Below, piece by piece: positions 4,887 to 11,935 of a DNA stretch of 13,738 bases (position 1 is its first letter; the number at the start of each line of letters is the position of its first letter). A program made the position numbers and the translations under genes. Location of the stretch: positions 1 through 13,738 of the forward strand of contig CALBPX010000052.1 in the NCBI GenBank assembly GCA_937899055.1, read 5' to 3'. Under the pieces are notes generated by a model. The model was not told the DNA's origin and did not search any database. It saw only the letters and a list, made by a program, of their open reading frames with translations. The DNA is from an uncultured Bacteroidales bacterium. Its GTDB lineage: Bacteria; Bacteroidota; Bacteroidia; Bacteroidales; UBA932.

Positions 4887-7778
4887 TTAAAAGATGCTGA
4901 ATGCGGCTTTCTGGGCTCTCCTGCTATTTACGGCGTTCATCTTGCCGAAGTTCCATTTTATGCCAAAGAGTATATAGCGGCCCATTACCAGCCTGTAGGA
5001 GTCTTCTACATAGTTTGCTGCTTCAGTATGGCTGAGGCTGCGGGTCTGGTTCAGTATGTCAATCATCTTGACACTGAGGTTGAAGGCCCCTATGTTCTTG
5101 GATATTTGAGCATTCCACTGCCATTCCGGCTTGCCGTATCCGTTAGCATAACCCTTGTAATGGACATAGTCTATTTCTGAAGTGAACTCAAACTCGTGTT
5201 TTGTTGTGTATGTGCCTTCCAAACCTATCCTTGTAGTAAGAGTGTTTGAGTTAGCCCTCTTGTCCAGAGAATAGCGTGATATCCTTCCATTGGCAGAGGC
5301 ACTGGCGGATAAAGTTAATTGATTCTGTTTGTATACGATATTGAAACCTCCGTTTGGAGTAAAGACCTTGGTCTGGCTCTTTCTGAAGCCGCTCATTCCG
5401 CCGTAGAAGCGGTTGCCCTTGCTGTCTCCCCAGAAGTCTGCCATGAATTCGGTGTAGTCAAAGGCTTCCCTGTCAAGAGCCGTAAGGATTCCCGTGGACT
5501 GAAAACTGGAAGAAAAACTATAAGACGTTCCTGCGTGAAGGCTCAGCCACCATATTTTTTGGGGGCCCAGGGGAGTTGTGTAGTTAGCCGACAGTTGTGC
5601 CACCAGCTCAGGATTCTTGGAATTTACCGGAATATAGTACAGGATTCCGTCAGGATCATACCATAGAGCGTTGCTGATGGCTTTGTTTTTGACGGTTCCA
5701 GTCAATAGGACCATCAGGTTTGTGAATTTCTGTTTGTTATTGCGGGTCCAATAAATGTTCATCATGGCGGAAGAATAGGGCTTAAGGTAGATGTTGCCGA
5801 GTTTCAGGTGCGACGGGTTGCTGATATTCAGGGCCGGAACCATAAGGCTGCTGCTCGGCTTGTTGGTATGGCCTGAAACAGTGAATTGAATGCGGTTTGT
5901 TCCATCTGAAATCAGAGCCTGCAGGGTTGGAGCCACATACCATTTCCACTCTCCTTTACCGGTAGTGTCCTTGACGTTGAAACTTTGTGAGATAAGCCTG
6001 TTGAGGGTTCCGTTGGCAGTGACCCCGAATGTTATATAGTTTTGTTTCCCAAATTTGTACTGGAGTGTGGCATCATACTTCTGGTTAATGTAATGGGTCT
6101 TGTTCTCCACCGAATAATAGGCGTTAAAACCGCCTGCATCAAATGCGTCTCTTGTGCTTTCAGATTCTGAATACCTGACAGTGGCCAGCGCTGCAAGAGT
6201 TACTTTGTCGGAAACAGGTTCTGTAAATCTCATTAAACTCAGCAAGTTGTATGAAGAAGAATTAGATTCATAACGCATTGTGCGGTCTTCTTCTCCGGTT
6301 GAGGTTTTCAGGATAGTCTGCTCATTGCTGCGTCCGTCGTTGTTGCTGATATTGAGGTTGATGTTAAAATGGAATATACGTCCTGTCTTTCCGCCTAAAT
6401 CCCTGATTGAAAAGCCTGTGCTTAGATTTCCGGTTCTGCTGAGAGAATGGTTGCGCGAATGGCTTTCGGACTGGTTTATAAGAGTTTTTTCTCTTGAAGT
6501 TTCTGAAGAGGAGTTACTGTAAGAATCCGTTTTACCGAAACTGAATCGAGGAACAAAGGAGAACCATACCTTGCCTTTCTCTTTCCTCATCTCGAGTGTC
6601 GCAGTTGCACCGTTACCGAAGGACCTTCCGGAATTTTCTGATGAAAACAACAGGTTTCCGCCTTCCTGATAGGTAGTCCTCAACCGTCTGGATCCGGATT
6701 CAGTATCGGTGTATTTGTAATTTCCGCTTACCGTTGTTTCTACATCCTTTATTCTTGACGTATTGACATTGACTCCCAACTGGGCGGCAGACGAAAGACC
6801 CTGGGTGGCAGCAACTGTTAAATCAGCGTCACCATCGCCGCTTACTACAAAAGTTGTCTCACCGGAGTCGCTGACATTCATTCCATTGGCAATTACGGTC
6901 ACCTGGTCTTTCTTGTTGTAGGCTGCAGCCAGGGCGTATGCGCTGTACAATGCTCCGCGATTATCTCTCAGAGGCTCGTCGCCCTTTTTGCCATCAATGG
7001 TGGTTCCGCCCTTGAGATTCACATTTCCGAACCAGCCATCCTCGTACTCTTTCTTAAGCCCCACGTCCAGAATCTTCTCGCGGTTTCCGTCCTGGATGCC
7101 GGTATTCCTTGTCTGCTCTGACTCTCTGTCTATCACGCGGATTTTGTCAACTACAGCAGCCGGAAGGTTGTTCAGGGCAATGCTCTGGTCGTTGAAGAAG
7201 AAGGTGCGTCCTCCAACGGTAAGCTTGTCAATCAATTCCCCGTTGAACTTGACCTTGCCCTCCTCAGTGATTTCCATACCCGGCATCCTCTTTATCAGGT
7301 CTCTGAGCATGGCATTGGTGCCAACCCTGAAAGACGAGGCGTTGAATTCTATCGTGTCCTGTTTCATCACTATAGGATTGCCTACTTCGCTCACGGTAAT
7401 CGCTGAGAGATAATTCTCATCCAACTTGAGCTTGATGGTGCCCAAATCCATCTGGTCTTCCTTGAAATACCTCTCCTTTGAGTAATGCTTGTAACCCATC
7501 ATCTCAATATGGAAGACATAATTTCCGAAAGGAACCTCCTTCAAGGTAGCAACTCCGGCAGTGTCGGACAGTATGAAATTCGTAATAGTGGTGTCTTTTG
7601 CCGGCACAATATATACAGAAGCGTAAGATATAGGTTCACTGGTCAGTGAATCAATGACTTTCACTTTTATTGTGCCCATCCTTCTGGCAAACATATCTTC
7701 GTTGAAAATGAATACCTGAGCCTTGGCAGACAAGGCAAACAACAGTAAAAATATGATTGCTCCGATATATTTTTTCAT
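4887..7778 (-). CDS. Outer-membrane beta-barrel protein with carboxypeptidase-regulatory-like N-domain
   Basis: A 963-residue outer-membrane protein. From the ATG at 7778 it starts MKKYIGAIIFLLLFALSAKAQ, a clear signal peptide. About 37-120 is a CarboxypepD-regulatory-like beta-sandwich (TIKVKVIDSLTSEPISYASVYI...). About 130-240 is a TonB-plug-like region (SAITVSEVGNPIVMKQDTIEFNASSF..., GRTFFFND). The remainder is a long barrel with alternating aromatic strands, ending ILFGIKWNFGKMNAVNSRR... followed by a terminal Phe (AAFSIF). This resembles the outer-membrane barrel family (PF14905) rather than SusC: there is no SusC signature and no SusD gene beside it. A TTG at 7796 would extend it by six residues, but the ATG gives the better signal peptide. 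The minus-strand leader carries TATCTTTG at 7801-7794, a possible internal -7 box. It lies between the plug-like secreted protein and the GH3 gene. The ligand is unknown. Confidence 0.85.
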   Translation of the reverse strand: MKKYIGAIIFLLLFALSAKAQVFIFNEDMFARRMGTIKVKVIDSLTSEPISYASVYIVPAKDTTITNFILSDTAGVATLKEVPFGNYVFHIEMMGYKHYSKERYFKEDQMDLGTIKLKLDENYLSAITVSEVGNPIVMKQDTIEFNASSFRVGTNAMLRDLIKRMPGMEITEEGKVKFNGELIDKLTVGGRTFFFNDQSIALNNLPAAVVDKIRVIDRESEQTRNTGIQDGNREKILDVGLKKEYEDGWFGNVNLKGGTTIDGKKGDEPLRDNRGALYSAYALAAAYNKKDQVTVIANGMNVSDSGETTFVVSGDGDADLTVAATQGLSSAAQLGVNVNTSRIKDVETTVSGNYKYTDTESGSRRLRTTYQEGGNLLFSSENSGRSFGNGATATLEMRKEKGKVWFSFVPRFSFGKTDSYSNSSSETSREKTLINQSESHSRNHSLSRTGNLSTGFSIRDLGGKTGRIFHFNINLNISNNDGRSNEQTILKTSTGEEDRTMRYESNSSSYNLLSLMRFTEPVSDKVTLAALATVRYSESESTRDAFDAGGFNAYYSVENKTHYINQKYDATLQYKFGKQNYITFGVTANGTLNRLISQSFNVKDTTGKGEWKWYVAPTLQALISDGTNRIQFTVSGHTNKPSSSLMVPALNISNPSHLKLGNIYLKPYSSAMMNIYWTRNNKQKFTNLMVLLTGTVKNKAISNALWYDPDGILYYIPVNSKNPELVAQLSANYTTPLGPQKIWWLSLHAGTSYSFSSSFQSTGILTALDREAFDYTEFMADFWGDSKGNRFYGGMSGFRKSQTKVFTPNGGFNIVYKQNQLTLSASASANGRISRYSLDKRANSNTLTTRIGLEGTYTTKHEFEFTSEIDYVHYKGYANGYGKPEWQWNAQISKNIGAFNLSVKMIDILNQTRSLSHTEAANYVEDSYRLVMGRYILFGIKWNFGKMNAVNSRRAQKAAFSIF

Positions 7779-7793
7779 ACGGTTAAAGCAAAG

Positions 7794-7801
7794 CAAAGAT
7801 A
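7794..7801 (-). promoter_or_regulatory. Possible internal -7 box before the barrel gene
   Basis: The minus strand reads TATCTTTG, a perfect TAnnTTTG, 15 bases before the barrel ATG. No TTTG is found 19-21 bases upstream; that stretch instead repeats TTTTAG. If used, the transcript would have a leader of under 10 bases. A barrel/GH3 transcript independent of the sigma gene is possible but weakly supported. Confidence 0.3.
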
Positions 7802-7846
7802 AATAAAACTAAAACTAAAACAGCGATAAAGCACAGCCAGCTGCTC

Positions 7847-8455
7847 TTACTTGGACTTTGAGGGTTTTGTGTCTATGGCTATGACTGCAAAGCCTTTCCC
7901 GTACTTGAGCTGTTCGGGTGAACCTTCTTTGTAAATAGCAATTCTTCTTATTGCGGATGGGCTAAGGCTTTTAAGAGCAGTTATATCGTTGTATAATTTT
8001 CCGTCAATGACATACTTTACGTTTTGTTCCGGGTTCTTGTTCGTGATATTGAATACAGCGGTTCTTGATGTGTCGTTGAAACCGGAATGTTTGATGATTA
8101 TGGTCCTGTCAGGATTATCCGGATCCTTGATGCGCATAGTGATTAAATTGGCAGAATCGCGGCCCATATTGTCCATGTTATAGCCATCAGCTGTTATTTT
8201 GTAATTTCCCCCGATATTTGCAATATGGTACTGGCTTGGATTGCTGTTTGTTGTTATGATATGCAAGGTTGTAGCATCTTTTCCGGTTCCAATGGTCTGG
8301 ATGATGTAATTCTTGATGAGTTTTCCTTTGAGCTGCTGGCCATTGAAATTTACAACCTCAGAGTCTATTATGTACATGGTTTTCTGGCTATAGGCACCAA
8401 TGCCCACCAGGCAGAAGAAAGTGGCTAAAAGCAACTTATGAAGTCTTGTTTTCAT
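7847..8455 (-). CDS. Secreted protein with two TonB-plug-like units
   Basis: A 202-residue exported protein of unknown function. Residues 1-23 form a signal peptide ending AYSQ. The C-terminal segment, 147-197, reads like a detached plug domain: KYVIDGKLYND, then LSPSAIRRIAIYKE, then LKYGKGFAVIAIDTK. This matches the xxxVDGxx...IxxIxVLK...YG..GxxGVIxITTK pattern of SusC/TonB-receptor plugs and of the plug-like tail of some Bacteroidota M56 proteins. Residues 27-70 (MYIIDSEVV...IKNYIIQTIGTGKDATTLHIITT) follow the same pattern, suggesting an internal duplication. There is no barrel and no TM after the signal. It lies 70 bases after the anti-sigma-like gene and 68 before the barrel gene, so it probably works with the barrel or the anti-sigma protein in the periplasm. 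The plug likeness is seen by eye, not by a profile search. Confidence 0.7.
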   Translation of the reverse strand: MKTRLHKLLLATFFCLVGIGAYSQKTMYIIDSEVVNFNGQQLKGKLIKNYIIQTIGTGKDATTLHIITTNSNPSQYHIANIGGNYKITADGYNMDNMGRDSANLITMRIKDPDNPDRTIIIKHSGFNDTSRTAVFNITNKNPEQNVKYVIDGKLYNDITALKSLSPSAIRRIAIYKEGSPEQLKYGKGFAVIAIDTKPSKSK

Positions 8456-8525
8456 AATCTTCAGGAGTTTTTAATTGTTTCTTTGTGGTGTTGAACGATG
8501 GATGAAGAGTTTGTGCCCAGACCTG

Positions 8526-9101
8526 TCATTGGTTCAGGCTGAGAAGGGAATAGGTGTTCCCTTCTTCCTCGGCGACAAGTATGTAGGATGATGTATTCCC
8601 GTCGGGGAAGTAGGCTGTCATCACGTATCCTCCCTCAATAGGGTGGAATTCGCATTTGTCCGCCTCTTCAAGGCTCAGCTGGGAAATTATCTGCATATGC
8701 TGTATCTGCTGAATCAGGTCCTTACCGTTGTCTGCTTGAGGCGCAGCCGGTTTTGTGTGAAGCAAGAAAAACAGCGCAACCGCTGCCGCAAGCCCTGATA
8801 GTGAAAGACTCCAAACCAGGATCCTGTTGCGCTTCCCGGCTCTTTGTGTGTTGTTGTCCTGGCTGACAATCCGGTCAAACTCCTCGGCGGCTTCCCCTCC
8901 GGCAACGGCTTCTTCCGATGATTGACTCTCAAAGAAGTTTTGTGAAAAAGAAATGATTGACGCAACCCTCTCTTCTTCTTTATCCTGCGGCGGGTTCCCT
9001 TCAAAAGACTCAGCAAGAAGGCGCTCTTCTTCCACGGAAGTTTCTGCATTCAGATACCTCTGTATGAGAGCTTTTCTGTCTATGTTATCGTAAGGTGCCA
9101 T
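8526..9101 (-). CDS. Anti-sigma-like single-pass membrane protein
   Basis: A 191-residue protein, probably the partner that holds the ECF sigma factor at the inner membrane. The N-terminus, LIQRYLNAETSVEEERLLAESFEGN (12-36), is the acidic helix pattern common in proteins encoded next to Bacteroidota ECF sigma factors. The zinc anti-sigma motif HxxxCxxC is absent. One membrane segment spans about 94-115 (ILVWSLSLSGLAAAVALFFLL). The periplasmic part (116-191) includes a helix (LIQQIQHMQIISQLSLEEAD) and a short beta region (EFHPIEGGYVMTAYFPDGNTSSYILV). The cytoplasmic linker 37-92 is Glu/Ser-rich and looks disordered. It follows the sigma gene after 89 bases in the same direction. The anti-sigma role is inferred from position and layout; no binding domain is formally identified. 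Confidence 0.7.
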   Translation of the reverse strand: MAPYDNIDRKALIQRYLNAETSVEEERLLAESFEGNPPQDKEEERVASIISFSQNFFESQSSEEAVAGGEAAEEFDRIVSQDNNTQRAGKRNRILVWSLSLSGLAAAVALFFLLHTKPAAPQADNGKDLIQQIQHMQIISQLSLEEADKCEFHPIEGGYVMTAYFPDGNTSSYILVAEEEGNTYSLLSLNQ

Positions 9102-9133
9102 AACGGTGTTGTGTTATTCTATTTACTCTTTTG

Positions 9134-9195
9134 TTTTAGCCTAATCGTGGTTTTGTATTTTTTTTAGCTTAATCAGTTATTTTTTTAGCTTCATT
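9134..9195 (-). repeat. Three TTTTAGCYTMATY repeats between sigma and anti-sigma genes
   Basis: On the plus strand TTTTAGCCTAATC (9134-9146), TTTTAGCTTAATC (9162-9174) and TTTTAGCTTCATT (9183-9195) repeat within 62 bases. In the transcript they read as A-rich GATTARGCTAAAA units. The third overlaps the sigma stop codon. No hairpin is formed. They could be a remnant of slippage, or a site for a protein or RNA controlling the sigma/anti-sigma ratio. Confidence 0.5.
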
Positions 9196-9694
9196 CAAGG
9201 CTTTGTATCAGTGCTTTGCGGGCTGCGGAAATTGAACTTTTCACACTGCCCTTGCTTCTTCCGGTTATGGCTGAAATCTCATCCAGCGACAGCCCCGATG
9301 CCTTTAACCTGAGCAGTCTGATGGTTCCGTCAGAAAAACCTTTCATGGTTCTTTGCAGAATCGCTGAGGCTTCCGATTCCCTTATCCTGTCCAGGGCGGA
9401 GCTGCCTGACACCAGACTTCCGCTACTTTCGTCCGCCGGCGTAAGCCTGGAAAACGCTGAAGTACTTTTCTTGCGCCAGACAGATATGCAGGCATTCTTG
9501 GTTGCCCTGACAGCCCAAGCTTCGGCGTTCCTGACCTCTGTTCCGTTCTGCTTTGCCCTCCAGAGGCTCAGCAGAACATCCTGCACAATGTCCTCCGGGT
9601 CTGAAGGCAGATGGGCGGAACTGAAAAATCTGCGGGTGAGGGCAAGTACCTTTGGCCTCAGTTCTGCAAGTTCTATGTCAAAGCTTTTTGCCAT
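9191..9694 (-). CDS. ECF-type RNA polymerase sigma factor
   Basis: A 167-residue sigma-70-family protein of ECF size. Region 2 lies at about 8-75: SDPEDIVQDVLLSLWRAK (31-48) is the core-binding and -10 recognition helix region, and AWAVRATKNACISVWRKK (59-76) follows. A short Ser-rich linker (78-100) joins to region 4 (about 108-163), where SLDEISAITGRSKGSVKSSISAARKAL (136-162) is the -35-binding helix-turn-helix. Regions 1.1 and 3 are absent, as in ECF factors. It is first in the five-gene minus-strand cluster. On the minus strand a sigma-E-like promoter (AACTT, 15 bases, TCTAA) lies directly in front, 10 bases from the start codon. CGGAG, a weak Shine-Dalgarno, lies just before ATG. The target genes probably include this cluster. 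Confidence 0.92.
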   Translation of the reverse strand: MAKSFDIELAELRPKVLALTRRFFSSAHLPSDPEDIVQDVLLSLWRAKQNGTEVRNAEAWAVRATKNACISVWRKKSTSAFSRLTPADESSGSLVSGSSALDRIRESEASAILQRTMKGFSDGTIRLLRLKASGLSLDEISAITGRSKGSVKSSISAARKALIQSLE

Positions 9695-9704
9695 ACTCCG
9701 TATG

Positions 9705-9731
9705 TTAGACGCACAGATGTAGAAAAGTTAA
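9705..9731 (-). promoter_or_regulatory. ECF-type autoregulatory promoter candidate
   Basis: The minus strand carries TTAACTT (9731-9725), exactly 15 bases, then TCTAA (9709-9705), preceded by CG. This has the layout of the sigma-E/ECF consensus GGAACTT-N15-TCTAA; only the first two bases of the -35 differ. The start codon follows 10 bases after TCTAA, so the leader would be very short. No TAnnTTTG housekeeping box is present between psuG and the sigma gene. Confidence 0.55.
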
Positions 9732-9741
9732 GGAAATTTGC

Positions 9742-9759
9742 GGAACTTGTTTCAGTTCC
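9742..9759 (-). promoter_or_regulatory. GGAACT inverted repeat upstream of the sigma promoter
   Basis: GGAACT, six bases (TGTTTC), AGTTCC form a perfect 6-base inverted repeat 11 bases upstream of the -35-like box. It has no T-run, so it is not an obvious terminator. It could be an operator, or an upstream ECF -35-like element, since GGAAC is itself a common ECF -35 motif. Confidence 0.35.
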
Positions 9760-9785
9760 TTCCGCTCCGCTGAGGTACCGATTTG

Positions 9786-9813
9786 ATAAAATAAAACACT
9801 GCTGTCATAGCAG
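9786..9813 (-). terminator. Possible intrinsic terminator of psuG
   Basis: On the minus strand CTGCT, five bases, AGCAG form a short hairpin (9813-9799) overlapping the psuG stop codon. It is followed by the T-rich run TGTTTTATTTTATC. The stem is only 5 bp, so strength is doubtful. Confidence 0.35.
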
Positions 9814-10710
9814 GGCTGCGGTTTTTGCCGCAAGAGTTGCATTGTTGAGCAACAGCTGGATGTTGGACTCAAGGGAATCTCCTCCGGTAATGTCTTTGAT
9901 GCGCTCCAGCAGAAACGGCGTTGTGTCTTTTCCTTTGATGCCCTTTGCGTTACATTCTGCAATGGCCTGATCTATTGCGGCATTTATCCGCTGAGGATCC
10001 ATTGAGTATTCTTCCGGTATGGGGTTGGTTACCAGCATGCCTCCCTGGAGGTTCATTTCCATTTTTGTGCGGAACGCAGAGGCCAGTTCCTGCGGAGTGT
10101 CTATCCTGTAATCAATCTTGAATCCGCTGTGGCGTGTGTAGAATGCAGGGAGTTCGTCCGTGCCGTAGCCTATGACCGGAACTCCCTTGGTTTCAAGATA
10201 TTCCAAAGTAAGACCCAGATCCAATATACTCTTGGCTCCGGCGCAGATTACCATGACCGGAGTTTTTGCAAGTTCTTCCAGATCGGCCGATATGTCCATT
10301 GTAGTTTGAGCTCCGCGGTGAACTCCGCCTATGCCGCCTGTGGCAAACACCCTGATTCCGGCCATTGAGGCTATGATCATGGTGGTGGTTACGGTGGTTG
10401 CTCCGTCCTGTTTCTTGGAAACCAGTATGGGAAGGTCTCGTCTGGAAGCCTTTGCAACGGAGCGGCCTTTCTTGCCCAGATACTCTATTTCCTCCGCAGT
10501 AAGACCTGCTTTCAGCCGCCCGCCGATGATGGCTATGGTGGCTGGAACTGCTCCGTTTTCCCTTATGGTCTGCTCTACGCGCAGAGCGGTTTCTACATTC
10601 TGAGGATAGGGCATTCCGTGAGAGATTATGGTAGATTCAAGGGCTACCACCGGTTTGCCCTCATTTAAGGCCTTTGCCACTTCGGGCGATAAATCCAGGT
10701 ATTTGTTCAT
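9805..10710 (-). CDS. psuG: Pseudouridine-5'-phosphate glycosidase
   Basis: A 301-residue cytoplasmic enzyme that splits pseudouridine 5'-phosphate into uracil and ribose 5-phosphate (reversible C-C bond reaction, EC 4.2.1.70), used to salvage modified nucleosides from RNA turnover. The family signature is seen throughout: VALESTIISHGMPYPQN (22-38), PATIAIIGGRLKAGL, SVAKASRRDLP, GATTVTTTMI, FATGGIGGVHRG, TTMDISADLEEL and VICAGAKSILDLGLTLEYLETKGVPVIGYGTDELPAFY. Likely active-site residues by position relative to the E. coli enzyme are Glu25, Lys87, Asp143 (metal) and Lys160. Length is normal for the family. GGCGG is a weak Shine-Dalgarno just before ATG. The partner kinase PsuK is not in this window, so pseudouridine phosphorylation must be encoded elsewhere or the substrate arrives as the phosphate. 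It is upstream of, but separate from, the ECF cluster. Confidence 0.95.
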   Translation of the reverse strand: MNKYLDLSPEVAKALNEGKPVVALESTIISHGMPYPQNVETALRVEQTIRENGAVPATIAIIGGRLKAGLTAEEIEYLGKKGRSVAKASRRDLPILVSKKQDGATTVTTTMIIASMAGIRVFATGGIGGVHRGAQTTMDISADLEELAKTPVMVICAGAKSILDLGLTLEYLETKGVPVIGYGTDELPAFYTRHSGFKIDYRIDTPQELASAFRTKMEMNLQGGMLVTNPIPEEYSMDPQRINAAIDQAIAECNAKGIKGKDTTPFLLERIKDITGGDSLESNIQLLLNNATLAAKTAALL

Positions 10711-10758
10711 ATTCCGCCTATTACACAGACTTTCATAAATTTAAAGCATAGCAACACA

Positions 10759-10766
10759 CAAATTTA
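10759..10766 (-). promoter_or_regulatory. -7 box candidate for psuG
   Basis: The minus strand reads TAAATTTG, a perfect TAnnTTTG. A 3 of 4 match to TTTG (TCTG) lies 18 bases upstream. Transcription would begin near 10752 with a leader of about 40 bases to the psuG ATG. The gap between psuG and the rhomboid gene is divergent. Confidence 0.4.
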
Positions 10767-10814
10767 CATAAATTCCGGCCACGGCAGATTAAAATGTGTA
10801 AATTTGGACTTGCA

Positions 10815-11426
10815 ATGGTTACAGTAATCATCATAGCCGCTACCTGCCTGCTGAGCATTCTGTGCTTTACAGGAGCATTGAACTCAAATAAGCTGATGTT
10901 CAACGCATACGGCGTGTGGTACAGAAAAGAATGGTACAGGCTGTTCACTTACGGAGTTGTCCACGGAGGATGGGGGCATCTGTTGTTCAACATGCTCACC
11001 CTGTTCTTCTTCGGCGGGGTGGTGGAACAATATTTTGCTCTGGCCTTCGGCAATGTGGCGGGGGTTGTCCTGTATGTTCTGCTTTATGTATCTGCCATTG
11101 CAGTTTCTTCTCTGTGGGATCTGTTCAAGTTCCGTAACAACTACAACTACAACGCAGTAGGGGCATCCGGAGCCGTTTCGGCCATATTGTTTGCCAGCAT
11201 CCTGTTTGAGCCAAAGATGGGCATCTATATCTACCTGATTCCCATTCCTGTTCCGGGCTACATCTTTGCGCCGCTGTACCTTCTGTACTGCTGGTATATG
11301 GCAAAGCAGAACAGAGACAATATTGGCCATTCCGCCCATTTCTGGGGAGCAGTCTATGGCCTGGTATTCCCTTTGGCCTGCCGTCCAGATATTTTCCAGC
11401 ACTTTTTGGCTCAACTCGGACTATGA
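10815..11426 (+). CDS. Rhomboid-family intramembrane serine protease
   Basis: A 203-residue polytopic membrane protein that should cleave substrate TM segments within the membrane. Numbered from the ATG at 10815: about six hydrophobic segments (1-20, 49-68, 75-99, 114-132, 138-163, 173-190). The catalytic Ser is in GASGAVSA (Ser118) and the catalytic His in HSAHFWGA (His175). HLLFN (55-59) in TM2 supplies the conserved His and Asn of the oxyanion site, and the L1-loop pattern YRLFTYGVVHGGWGH precedes it. An ATG at 10794 would add MCKFGLA; 10815 is preferred because Bacteroidota rhomboids usually begin with a short MxTxxII segment. It is divergent from psuG. Its TGA stop overlaps the ATG of the next small gene, suggesting translational coupling. 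The substrate is unknown. Confidence 0.92.
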   Translation: MVTVIIIAATCLLSILCFTGALNSNKLMFNAYGVWYRKEWYRLFTYGVVHGGWGHLLFNMLTLFFFGGVVEQYFALAFGNVAGVVLYVLLYVSAIAVSSLWDLFKFRNNYNYNAVGASGAVSAILFASILFEPKMGIYIYLIPIPVPGYIFAPLYLLYCWYMAKQNRDNIGHSAHFWGAVYGLVFPLACRPDIFQHFLAQLGL

Positions 11427-11614
11427 CACGTGTTCAATATACCGGAACCAACTATGGAGAACTCAAGGCTTTACTCGGCGACAGACTCATGGCCCCATAT
11501 TTCTGCATGGGCTTTTCCATGCTCTCACTCATGACACCTGACGGGCCCGTCACCATCTATGAAGGAGACTATGTCACCCTCTGCGACAACGGCCAGGTCA
11601 CCGTTTCAACCTGA
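11423..11614 (+). CDS. Small protein overlapping the rhomboid gene, phage-protein-like
   Basis: A 63-residue protein starting within the rhomboid stop codon (ATGA overlap), a sign of a real, coupled gene. The sequence VQYTGTNYGELKALLGDRL...LMTPDGPVTIYEGDYVTLCDNGQVTV has the layout of small proteins often found in prophages (YTGxNxxELKxFxGD, then TxxGxxxVxxGDYI). This version is shorter, lacking their usual C-terminal extension. It contains Cys28 and Cys54 but no metal motif. No signal peptide or TM is evident, although the middle (APYFCMGFSMLSLM) is hydrophobic. Function is unknown. The phage likeness is by eye from memory of the family and could be misleading; no other phage gene is present. 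Confidence 0.6.
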   Translation: MTRVQYTGTNYGELKALLGDRLMAPYFCMGFSMLSLMTPDGPVTIYEGDYVTLCDNGQVTVST

Positions 11615-11668
11615 CAATCCCTCTTCCGCTTTGCAAAAGAGATGTTTAATTAACCCAAAAAACATAAT

Positions 11669-11863
11669 ATGGCAGACACCACATTCCGTTGCGAGAACTG
11701 CAAGTTCCGCGCATCCTACGACAAGAGCCCCAAATCCCTAAAAGGCCGCTTCTGGCGTTGGCACATTAACTGGTGCCCCGGTTGGAAAGCATTCTTCACC
11801 CATCAGGATGAAGATACAAAGGCTGCTCTCCGGGAAAAGTATAATTTCCAGAAGTATCAATAA
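11669..11863 (+). CDS. Small zinc-finger-like protein
   Basis: A 64-residue basic protein with a probable zinc site. Cys8-x2-Cys11 (FRCENCKF) is followed 20 residues later by His32-x3-Cys36 (WHINWCPGWK), a CxxC...HxxxC set of four ligands. The stretch between is rich in Lys, Arg and Trp (SPKSLKGRFWRWHINW), suited to nucleic-acid binding. The C-terminus (EDTKAALREKYNFQKYQ) looks helical. I recall similar small proteins in Bacteroidales, but no function. It begins 54 bases after the preceding small gene in the same direction, and may be its operon partner. No Shine-Dalgarno is evident. A regulatory or RNA-binding role is inference from composition only. Confidence 0.65.
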   Translation: MADTTFRCENCKFRASYDKSPKSLKGRFWRWHINWCPGWKAFFTHQDEDTKAALREKYNFQKYQ

Positions 11864-11900
11864 CGATGGAATCACGCAATTTAGTCTCTTGCGGACTATG

Positions 11901-11935
11901 CCGGCCCTCCCTTTTGGGTTGGATTTTGTCTTTTA
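11901..11935 (+). terminator. Possible terminator after the small zinc-finger gene
   Basis: An imperfect GC-rich hairpin (CCTCCC, TTTT loop, GGGTTGG) is followed by the T-rich run ATTTTGTCTTTT. The stem has a bulge, so confidence is limited. It sits between the small gene ending at 11863 and the ATPase promoter region. Confidence 0.4.

Noticed and set aside
4887..7778. SusC-type TonB receptor of a polysaccharide-utilisation locus
   Set aside because: No SusD gene adjacent and no SusC signature; the order of domains fits the general outer-membrane barrel family better.
10799..10806. TAAATTTG as a -7 box for the rhomboid gene
   Set aside because: No TTTG at the right distance upstream, and it would put the transcript start almost on the ATG; AT-rich chance match is more likely.
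11621..11641. CTCTT...AAGAG inverted repeat after the 63-residue gene
   Set aside because: Five-base stem with no T-run; not convincing as a terminator.
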